From positions 1-8,093 of the forward strand of contig JAPUHZ010000449.1 in the NCBI GenBank assembly GCA_027297485.1: a DNA stretch of 8,093 bases, in the 5' to 3' direction. Shown here piece after piece: positions 1 to 5,371 of this stretch. This stretch comes from Deltaproteobacteria bacterium (GTDB lineage: Bacteria > Desulfobacterota_B > Binatia > UBA9968). The notes under the pieces are model-generated. The model saw nothing but the letters and a program-made list of their open reading frames with translations. It was not told the DNA's origin and made no database searches. Numbering within the stretch: the stretch's first letter is position 1; every line of letters starts with the position of its first letter. A program made the position numbers and the translations under genes.

Positions 1-2
1 TC

Positions 3-146
3 AGTACGCAGCCCATAGCCTTGCAGCTCCGCTTCTTACAGAGTCTCGTGGAGGTGGCTTCGGAGAAGAATTCTACGCTTATATTCCCAGTCCCGATCGA
101 CCTGTTGACCCCTTTCCTCAAAAAGACCGAGACTTCGGAGAGTTAG
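3..146 (+). CDS. Slipin (stomatin-like SPFH/Band 7 membrane protein), C-terminal end only
   Basis: The reading frame is open from base 3 to a TAG at 144-146 and gives 47 residues that begin [20 protein letters not shown] and continue with [18 protein letters not shown]. The pattern of an LQ-x-LRFLQ-x-L helix followed by EKNST and a hydrophobic IFP-P-IDLL segment is the usual end of prokaryotic slipins. These are SPFH/Band 7 proteins anchored in the cytoplasmic membrane and thought to organise membrane microdomains or protein quality control. Only the end of the C-terminal oligomerisation helix and the hydrophobic tail are visible; the membrane anchor and SPFH domain lie off the left edge. In many bacteria slipin genes follow an nfeD gene encoding a partner protein, which cannot be checked here. 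A second open frame (2-157) overlaps but has no recognisable family pattern. The family call rests on motif recall, not on a search. Confidence -1.
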   Translation, partial: STQPIALQLRFLQSLVEVASEKNSTLIFPVPIDLLTPFLKKTETSES

Positions 147-277
147 GGGTCGGCTGAGGCCAAAAAAACAACTCCCATAATCTTCTTTTCTAGCACCCCT
201 CATTAGTGAATAGTGAATAGCCCATCGCCCCTCTCCCGCTGTTCACAATTAAGTTTTCGCTATTTGCAAGGTACCCT
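147..277. other. Spacer between slipin and queA with a tandem heptamer
   Basis: This 131-bp gap contains no gene I can support. It holds a 7-bp tandem repeat (TAGTGAA at 204-210 and 211-217, then TAG at 218-220) and, about 20 bp downstream, CTGTTCACAATTA at 239-251. The latter is an imperfect inverted copy of 201-213 (9 of 13 matches by eye). A short stem, GGTC with GGCC around 148-160, is followed by a run of A rather than T, so it does not qualify as a terminator for the slipin gene. No convincing -35/-10 pair was found, though this gap is the most likely place for the promoter of the queA cluster. An AAGG at 268-271, six bases before the queA ATG, is a plausible ribosome binding site. Confidence -1.
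204..220. repeat. Tandem heptamer TAGTGAA, 2.4 copies
   Basis: Two exact copies of TAGTGAA stand head to tail and are followed by the first three bases of a third. A degraded inverted copy (TTCAC within 239-251) lies nearby. The repeat could be an operator half-site array, a dispersed intergenic repeat or chance; the sequence alone does not decide. Confidence -1.
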
Positions 278-1315
278 ATGGAGCTAAATGAGTTCATGTA
301 TGACCTTCCCCCATCATTGATCGCAGCGTATCCTAGTGAGAATCGGGCGGCGGCTCGACTCATGGTCATGCAAAGGCATACCGGAGAACTTTTCCACAGC
401 GAATTTTCTGCCCTAGGGGATTTCTTGCATCCCGGTGACCTGCTGGTTTTGAATGACACAAGGGTCTTTCCTGCGCGTCTCCGGGGAAAGAAGGAGAGTG
501 GGGGGAGGGTAGAGCTGCTTCTTTTGGAGCCCTTTCCGGGGTGGCAAAGTCTCTGGATCGCTCTCATGAATGCGGCCAAAAAGCCTCAGGTGGGTAGCCG
601 AATCTTTTTTTCCGACGGGCTTTACGCCGAAGTGATCGGAGACTTGGGTAAGGGCCGGTACGGGGTAAGGTTCCATTACCAGGGGGATTTTATGGAGCTG
701 CTTCTAAAGTTAGGTGAGCCTCCTGTTCCCCCTTACATTCATCGGACGCGCGACTTGGCACCGCTCGACTGGGAACGCTACCAAACCGTCTATGCGTCCA
801 GTCCAGGGGCGATAGCGGCGCCAACCGCCGGATTTCATTTCACCCCGGAACTCCTGGAGGATTTGGAGTCGAGAGGTGTGGAGAGGGCATCTTTGACCTT
901 ACACGTAGGGCCTGGTACTTTCCAGCCAGTGCGGGAAAAGGTAGTAGAATGCCACCGGATGGAGGGGGAACGATATACGCTTAAGACAGAGGCAGCTGCA
1001 AAGATTGAGCGGGCAAAAAAGAGTGGGAAAAGGGTGATAGCTGTCGGTTCCACTACCACGCGTGTCTTGGAGTGGGTAGCCCAACGGAAGGGAAAGGTGG
1101 AAGCGGATAAGGGGATTACGCGCCTTTTTGTCCGCCCAGGAGAGCCGTTCCGTGTTATCGATGGACTCATTACTAATTTTCATCTACCCGCTTCAACGCC
1201 GCTTTTTCTGGTTGCCGCATTTGCCGGTTTGGATTCGGTTCGACGGGCCTACGAGGAGGCGATCCGATTGCGGTACCGGTTCTATAGCTACGGCGATGCG
1301 ATGCTGATCCTCTGA
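278..1315 (+). CDS. queA: S-adenosylmethionine:tRNA ribosyltransferase-isomerase QueA
   Basis: QueA transfers and isomerises the ribosyl group of S-adenosylmethionine onto 7-aminomethyl-7-deazaguanine at position 34 of tRNAs with GUN anticodons, giving epoxyqueuosine, the penultimate step of queuosine synthesis in the cytoplasm. The 345-residue product has the normal length. Family blocks appear in order: YDLPPSLIAAYPSENRAAAR (residues 8-27), LNDTRVFPARLRGKK (58-72) with GGRVELLLLEP, YQTVYASSPGAIAAPTAGFH (168-187), LHVGPGTFQPV (208-218), AVGSTTTRVLE (255-265), then DGLITNFHLPASTPLFLVAA (295-314) and the terminal YRFYSYGDAMLIL. The ATG start fits the family N-terminus and has AAGG six bases upstream. 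It is the first gene of the cluster; tgt, which makes the precursor of its tRNA substrate, follows after 64 bp. No frame damage or missing block is seen, so the call is firm. Confidence -1.
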   Translation: MELNEFMYDLPPSLIAAYPSENRAAARLMVMQRHTGELFHSEFSALGDFLHPGDLLVLNDTRVFPARLRGKKESGGRVELLLLEPFPGWQSLWIALMNAAKKPQVGSRIFFSDGLYAEVIGDLGKGRYGVRFHYQGDFMELLLKLGEPPVPPYIHRTRDLAPLDWERYQTVYASSPGAIAAPTAGFHFTPELLEDLESRGVERASLTLHVGPGTFQPVREKVVECHRMEGERYTLKTEAAAKIERAKKSGKRVIAVGSTTTRVLEWVAQRKGKVEADKGITRLFVRPGEPFRVIDGLITNFHLPASTPLFLVAAFAGLDSVRRAYEEAIRLRYRFYSYGDAMLIL

Positions 1316-1373
1316 TCGTGCTCGTGTTCGTTAGAATAATGAACCGATAACCTAACACGAGCCACGAGCACGA
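1316..1373. repeat. Inverted repeat filling the queA-tgt junction
   Basis: TCGTGCTCGTG at 1316-1326 is an exact 11-bp inverted match to CACGAGCACGA at 1363-1373, and inside it GTTAG (1330-1334) pairs with CTAAC (1352-1356). The stem thus has an interior loop (3 against 6 bases) and a 17-base apical loop. The right arm includes a tandem CACGAGC (1356-1362 and 1363-1369), and the left arm is itself built from a TCGTG/CTCGTG unit. The left arm starts immediately after the queA stop and the right arm ends six bases before the tgt ATG, so the structure would cover the usual ribosome-binding position. There is no T-run after it, so it is not a typical intrinsic terminator. It may be a translational control element, an RNA-processing or stability hairpin, or a small dispersed palindrome. 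The pairing is visible; its role is inference. Confidence -1.
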
Positions 1374-1379
1374 ATAACG

Positions 1380-2471
1380 ATGTTTAGTTTCACTGTGATC
1401 AAAAAAGACTCTACTACCGGGGCACGCTTGGGTCAGCTCGTCACCACTCACGGGGTGATAGAAACCCCGGCATTTATGCCGGTAGGAACTCAGGGCAGCG
1501 TCAAGGCCATGTCCCCTAGAGATCTTGAGGAGATAGGCTGCCAGATGGTCCTGGCCAATACCTATCATCTCTATCTTCGTCCTGGGGTGGAGGTGATTCG
1601 GGAGCTGGGTGGGCTGCACCGTTTTATGGGATGGACAGGACCGATCCTTACAGATAGCGGCGGTTATCAGGTTTTCAGCTTAGGGGCGTTGAAAAAGATC
1701 ACTGAGGAAGGTGTCCATTTTCAATCGCACCTGGACGGTTCTAGCCATTTCCTTACCCCGGAGAAAGTGGTTCAAATCCAAGAGGATCTGGGTAGCGATG
1801 TGGCCATGGTCCTGGACGAGTGCATCCCCCACCCTGCGAGCCGGGAATACGCCCGGGTCTCGACCGAACGGACGGTACGATGGGCTGAGCGTTCTCTGAA
1901 AGCACGCGAGAGAAGCGATCAGGCCCTCTTCGGTATCATCCAGGGGGGTATGTATCAGGATTTACGCCTGGCGTGCGTGCGGGAAATGATTCCTATGCCC
2001 TTTGATGGCTTTGCTGTAGGAGGATTGGGGGTTGGCGAGGAGGAGGCAACTCTAAATTCCATTGGGGAGTTTACCGCCGGGCTGTTGCCTGAGGACCGCC
2101 CCCGCTACCTCATGGGGGTCGGCAGGCCAGAGGATCTGATCTTCGCCGTGCGCCGCGGTTACGACCTATTCGATTGTGTCCTTCCGACCAGAAATGCCCG
2201 TAACGGGACCCTTTTCACCTCCAGAGGAAAGATCAGCATCAAGCGGGCCGAGTTCTCCAGCGACCCTCGTCCGGTGGATGAGTCTTGCGACTGCTACTGC
2301 TGTCGCCATTTCTCTCGCGGTTATCTGCGTCATCTTTATCTTGCCCGTGAAATCCTTGCAGCTCAGCTCCAGACCCTGCATAATCTCTATTTTTATCATC
2401 GGCTCATGGAGCAGTGTCGGCAGGCCATTCGGGAAAACAGGACTGAATTCTGGCTTCAGGATTCGGAATAG
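1380..2471 (+). CDS. tgt: tRNA-guanine transglycosylase (bacterial Tgt)
   Basis: Tgt exchanges guanine 34 of tRNAs for Asp, Asn, His and Tyr with the queuosine precursor preQ1, providing the substrate that QueA then modifies. The 363-residue TIM-barrel protein shows all key elements: ETPAFMPVGTQGSVKAM (residues 28-44), TDSGGYQVFSL (91-101) with the proton-acceptor Asp92, DECIPHP (146-152) with Asp146 and Cys148 as in bacterial enzymes that recognise preQ1, GIIQGG (185-190), GGLGVGE (214-220) and YDLFDCVLPTRNARNG (261-276) with the presumed nucleophile Asp265. The zinc site is complete: Cys303, Cys305 and Cys308 in CDCYCC, and His334 in TLHNLYFY. The length is slightly below the roughly 370-385 residues common in the family, with nothing missing. 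The ATG start matches the family N-terminus but has no clear Shine-Dalgarno sequence; the right arm of the junction dyad occupies that position. Its stop overlaps the yajC ribosome binding site. Confidence -1.
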   Translation: MFSFTVIKKDSTTGARLGQLVTTHGVIETPAFMPVGTQGSVKAMSPRDLEEIGCQMVLANTYHLYLRPGVEVIRELGGLHRFMGWTGPILTDSGGYQVFSLGALKKITEEGVHFQSHLDGSSHFLTPEKVVQIQEDLGSDVAMVLDECIPHPASREYARVSTERTVRWAERSLKARERSDQALFGIIQGGMYQDLRLACVREMIPMPFDGFAVGGLGVGEEEATLNSIGEFTAGLLPEDRPRYLMGVGRPEDLIFAVRRGYDLFDCVLPTRNARNGTLFTSRGKISIKRAEFSSDPRPVDESCDCYCCRHFSRGYLRHLYLAREILAAQLQTLHNLYFYHRLMEQCRQAIRENRTEFWLQDSE

Positions 2472-2475
2472 GAGG
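2470..2475 (+). promoter_or_regulatory. Strong ribosome binding site for yajC overlapping the tgt stop codon
   Basis: AGGAGG begins at the second base of the tgt TAG stop (2469-2471) and ends four bases before the yajC ATG at 2480. The overlap suggests that ribosomes finishing tgt assist initiation on yajC (translational coupling), which is inference. Confidence -1.
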
Positions 2476-2479
2476 AAAT

Positions 2480-2815
2480 ATGTGGAGCGTAGCCTTCGCT
2501 CAGACAGCTCAGGCGCCATCGGGAATACCGATTTTGGGGCAGCTTTTTCCTTTGTTTCTGATATTTGGGGTTTTTTACTTCCTTCTGATCCGACCCCAAC
2601 AAAAAAAGACCAAAGAGCACCGGGAGATGTTGAGCAAGCTTAAAAAAAACGATGAGGTAATGACTGGCGGAGGGATTTACGGTAAGGTAGTTGCCCTGAC
2701 CGATGCCGTGGTCACCGTCGAGGTGGCCCCTAATGTGAGGATCCGGGTGAGTCGACCGCAGATCTCCGCGCTCGTCAAGATAGAAAAAGGCTCAGGTAAG
2801 GAGGTTAAAGCGTAG
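2480..2815 (+). CDS. yajC: Preprotein translocase accessory subunit YajC
   Basis: YajC is a small single-span inner-membrane protein that associates with SecD and SecF and, through them, with the SecYEG channel. The 111-residue product has one hydrophobic segment at about residues 20-37, preceded by a short N-terminal stretch (MWSVAFAQTAQAPSG) and followed directly by the family signature RPQQKK (38-43). A charged helix comes next, then the conserved cytoplasmic block NDEVMTGGGIYGKVVALTD (57-75), with the TGGGIYG turn typical of YajC, and a short beta-rich region ending in a charged tail. The length is ordinary. The start is supported by AGGAGG four bases upstream. It lies 8 bp after tgt and 4 bp before secD, the classic yajC-secD-secF order. 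Identification is secure although such small proteins vary in sequence. Confidence -1.
   Translation: MWSVAFAQTAQAPSGIPILGQLFPLFLIFGVFYFLLIRPQQKKTKEHREMLSKLKKNDEVMTGGGIYGKVVALTDAVVTVEVAPNVRIRVSRPQISALVKIEKGSGKEVKA
2798..2805 (+). promoter_or_regulatory. secD Shine-Dalgarno sequence with long spacing
   Basis: AAGGAGGT inside the last codons of yajC is a near-perfect anti-16S match but ends 14 bases before the secD ATG at 2820, longer than the usual 5-10. No in-frame ATG, GTG or TTG lies between it and 2820. Two consecutive stop codons of yajC (TAG TGA, 2813-2818) lie in the gap. Coupling by a terminating ribosome may compensate for the distance; this is inference. Confidence -1.
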
Positions 2816-2819
2816 TGAT

Positions 2820-4421
2820 ATGCCACGAGGATTAGCGATTCGATCGGTTATTCTTTTAGTTTCGACCTGTTCTGCATTGATCTATCTCTCTCCTTCTTTC
2901 GTGAAGGAACTCCCTCAGTGGTGGAGTAAAGTTCTCCCCACTGAGAAGATCCATCTGGGATTGGATCTTCAAGGGGGGATGCATCTCATCTTGGAAGTCC
3001 AGGTAGAGAAGGCAGTGGAGAACACCCTGGAGCGGGTGAGAGAGGATCTCCGTAGACTCCTCCGAGAAAAAGGGATCCCCTTCAACGTGTTGGAAAAGGT
3101 CCGGGAGAATCGGATCCTACTCAAGGTCGCTCCAGAAAGCGGCCCAAGGGTGCGGGATCTCCTCAAGAGCGAGTTCCCGAATCTCGTGTTGGTGAGTTCT
3201 GCATCCGGTGGACAAGGCGGAGAATTTTGGGTGAGCCTCGACGAGCGTGAGCTTCGCTCCATCAGGAACGACACCGTGGATCAAGCCCTTGAGACCATTC
3301 GTAACCGCATCGACCAATTAGGTGTTAGGGAACCAACAATCCAACGCCGGGGGCAACACGATATACTGGTCCAACTGCCTGGTATTCAGGATCCGGAAAG
3401 GGCCAAAAAACTCATCGGCCAAACCGCCATACTCGAGTTCAAGTTGGTGGATGAGATTAATGATGTACAGGAGGCCTTACGCAATGGTCCTCCCCCGGGT
3501 AGGGAGATTCTGTACGGTTATACCCCCAGTGGTAGCGGAGGGTTAAGGAGGGAAAAGGTCCCTTACCTTCTGTATGCCAGGACCCTGATGACCGGCGATT
3601 ACATTGCGGACGCCCGGGTACGTCCCAGCTCCGGGTTGGAGGGCCCTTATGTGGAGTTAAACCTGAATTCCAGCGGGGCGAGGCTTTTTGAGCGAATCAC
3701 CGGAGAGAATGTGAAGAGGCGCTTGGCCATTGTTCTCGATAACCGAGTCTACTCAGCCCCAGTCATACAGGATCGGATTAGTGGAGGGCGCGCCCAGATC
3801 ACGGGAAGCTTTGACTTCAAGGAGGCTCGCGACCTTACCATTATTCTCAGGGCAGGCGCTCTGCCCGCGCCGGTCAAGATCGTGGAGGAGCGTACCGTAG
3901 GGCCCTCCCTCGGCCGTGATTCCATACGCCAGGGAATTATCTCCTTTATCGTTGGTGGTTCTCTGCTTGTCCTCTTCATGTTAACTTATTATAAGGGAGG
4001 TGGCCTGCTTGCCGATGTGGCCCTGGTGTTGAACATCCTCTTCATGATGGCCATTCTAGCGGGATTCGAGGCGGTTTTGACCCTACCGGGGATTGGCGGG
4101 ATTATCCTTACCACGGGCATGGCGGTGGATGCGAATGTGCTCATCAATGAACGCATCCGAGAAGAGGTAAGAAACGGAAAATCGCCTAGGGCAGCCGTTG
4201 ACGCGGGTTATGAACGAGCCCTCCCGGCGATCCTGGACTCAAACATCACCACCTTTCTGGCCGGTGTCATCCTCTTCCAGTTCGGGACGGGTCCGATTAG
4301 AGGATTTGCCGTGACCCTCTGCATTGGCATTTTCACAACGGTCCTTACGGCTTTCTACGGAACGAGAATCTACTATGACTATCGCATAGCCGCCACGAGA
4401 CTAACGCGCCTGAGTGTCTGA
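2820..4421 (+). CDS. secD: Protein translocase subunit SecD
   Basis: SecD is an RND-superfamily inner-membrane protein that, with SecF, uses the proton gradient to pull secreted proteins out of the SecYEG channel on the periplasmic side. The product has 533 residues, typical for SecD encoded separately from SecF. Visible parts in order: a first membrane helix at about residues 8-25; the signature HLGLDLQGGMHLILEV (45-60); a large periplasmic domain including LETIRNRIDQLGVREPTIQ (157-175) and the GENVKRRLAIVLDNRVYSAP segment (295-314); LRAGALPAPVKIVEERTVGP (343-362); then five further membrane segments from about 372 to 515. GMAVDANVLINERIREE (433-449) carries the conserved Asp437 linked to proton coupling. 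Its TGA stop sits ten bases before the preferred secF ATG. No frame damage is seen. Confidence -1.
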   Translation: MPRGLAIRSVILLVSTCSALIYLSPSFVKELPQWWSKVLPTEKIHLGLDLQGGMHLILEVQVEKAVENTLERVREDLRRLLREKGIPFNVLEKVRENRILLKVAPESGPRVRDLLKSEFPNLVLVSSASGGQGGEFWVSLDERELRSIRNDTVDQALETIRNRIDQLGVREPTIQRRGQHDILVQLPGIQDPERAKKLIGQTAILEFKLVDEINDVQEALRNGPPPGREILYGYTPSGSGGLRREKVPYLLYARTLMTGDYIADARVRPSSGLEGPYVELNLNSSGARLFERITGENVKRRLAIVLDNRVYSAPVIQDRISGGRAQITGSFDFKEARDLTIILRAGALPAPVKIVEERTVGPSLGRDSIRQGIISFIVGGSLLVLFMLTYYKGGGLLADVALVLNILFMMAILAGFEAVLTLPGIGGIILTTGMAVDANVLINERIREEVRNGKSPRAAVDAGYERALPAILDSNITTFLAGVILFQFGTGPIRGFAVTLCIGIFTTVLTAFYGTRIYYDYRIAATRLTRLSV

Positions 4422-4431
4422 AAAGAAAGCC

Positions 4432-5331
4432 ATGGAAATCATCAAACCTGGAACCCAAATCCCCTTTCTCCGCTATCGTCATAGAGCCTTTGCTGCATCC
4501 GCTTTGGTGAGTCTGGCTGTCCTGGTTCTTCTCTTTGCCAAAGGTCCGAAGCTGGGAGTCGATTTCGCCGGGGGCACCATGGTCCATCTTAAGTTTCACC
4601 AGAACGTTACCATTAGTGAAATCCGCCAGGCTTTGGCGCGCTCGGGTTTGGGCGACAGTGTGGTACAGGATTTCGGCGGCGGCGAAACCGGTGAGTTCCT
4701 TGTCCGTTTGGAAACGACGGGAGCTCAGTTGGGGACTGTCGGGCAGGAGATCCGCCAAGGCCTCTCTGATCGGTTTGGGCCCGAACAGTTTGAAATTCGC
4801 AGGACTGAATCCGTAGGACCGAAGGTAGGAAAGGACCTGCGCCAAAGGGGGGCTTTGTCTGTATTACTTGCCACGGTGATGATGGGTGCCTATATCTGGT
4901 TACGCTTCGAGCTCCGCTTTGGCCTAGGGGCCATACTGGCACTCATCCACGATGTTTTGATCACGATTGGGGCTCTCGTTCTGGCCAACTATGAGTTCGA
5001 TTTGCCCATCGTGGCGGCCCTTCTTGCGATCGCCGGATATTCTGTGAATGATACCGTGGTCGTATGCGACCGCATCCGGGAAAATATGCGGAAGTACCGG
5101 AGGGAAAGTCTGGAAAAGATTATCAACACGAGCATCAATGAGACCCTGGGGCGGACCATCCTCACTACGATCACGACACTGTTGGTGCTCTCTGCTTTGT
5201 TCGTGCTCGGTGGGGGAGTCATTCGCCCCTTTGCCTTTGCCCTTCTCGTTGGTTTTATGTCAGGCATTTATTCTACCATCTTCATTGCTACTCCCATGAT
5301 CCTTGTCTGGGAAAAGGGGAAGAGAAGGTAG
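4432..5331 (+). CDS. secF: Protein translocase subunit SecF
   Basis: SecF is the partner of SecD in the proton-driven Sec accessory complex of the inner membrane. From ATG 4432 the product has 299 residues, a normal length. It begins MEIIKPGTQIPFLRYR, like many SecF N-termini, followed by a membrane helix at about 18-36, the signature LGVDFAGGT (41-49), a short periplasmic domain up to about residue 130, ESVGPKVGKDLRQRGALSVL (126-145), and five hydrophobic segments to about 293. The family motif AGYSVNDTVVVCDRIRE (201-217) includes Asp207 and Asp213. A longer in-frame version starts at GTG 4414 and overlaps the secD stop by eight bases, adding MSEKKA. I prefer 4432 because the first residues then fit the family and because a purine-rich AAAGAAAG (4422-4429) lies just upstream, whereas the GTG has no ribosome binding site. 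The start choice remains uncertain, the identity does not. Confidence -1.
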   Translation: MEIIKPGTQIPFLRYRHRAFAASALVSLAVLVLLFAKGPKLGVDFAGGTMVHLKFHQNVTISEIRQALARSGLGDSVVQDFGGGETGEFLVRLETTGAQLGTVGQEIRQGLSDRFGPEQFEIRRTESVGPKVGKDLRQRGALSVLLATVMMGAYIWLRFELRFGLGAILALIHDVLITIGALVLANYEFDLPIVAALLAIAGYSVNDTVVVCDRIRENMRKYRRESLEKIINTSINETLGRTILTTITTLLVLSALFVLGGGVIRPFAFALLVGFMSGIYSTIFIATPMILVWEKGKRR

Positions 5332-5371
5332 ATCAGTTATTAGAGATTCTGACCCCTGAATCCTAACTTCC
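5332..5371. other. secF-recJ spacer with a small inverted repeat
   Basis: This 40-bp gap contains GATTC (5345-5349) and its inverted copy GAATC (5358-5362), separated by eight bases. The overlapping stretch reads as a loose tandem of the type TTCTGACCCC-TGAATCC. The ten bases CTGAATCCTA (5356-5365) recur exactly at 7134-7143 over the recJ stop codon, which could be chance. There is no purine-rich Shine-Dalgarno sequence before the recJ ATG and no promoter pattern I trust. Confidence -1.

Noticed and set aside
2..157. A second open frame at the left edge overlapping the slipin end
   Set aside because: It shows no family pattern, while the frame ending at 146 carries clear slipin C-terminal features.
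147..175. Intrinsic terminator after the slipin gene
   Set aside because: The short GGTC/GGCC stem is followed by A residues, not T, on the + strand, and the stem is only four pairs.
1316..1379. preQ1 riboswitch before tgt
   Set aside because: The junction lacks the short pseudoknot with an A-rich tail typical of preQ1-I, and it lies inside a cluster rather than at its head. It is better described as a plain inverted repeat.
835..1619. Long - strand open frames over queA and tgt
   Set aside because: They lie opposite strongly conserved genes, have no recognisable domains, and have no ribosome binding sites that would set them apart.
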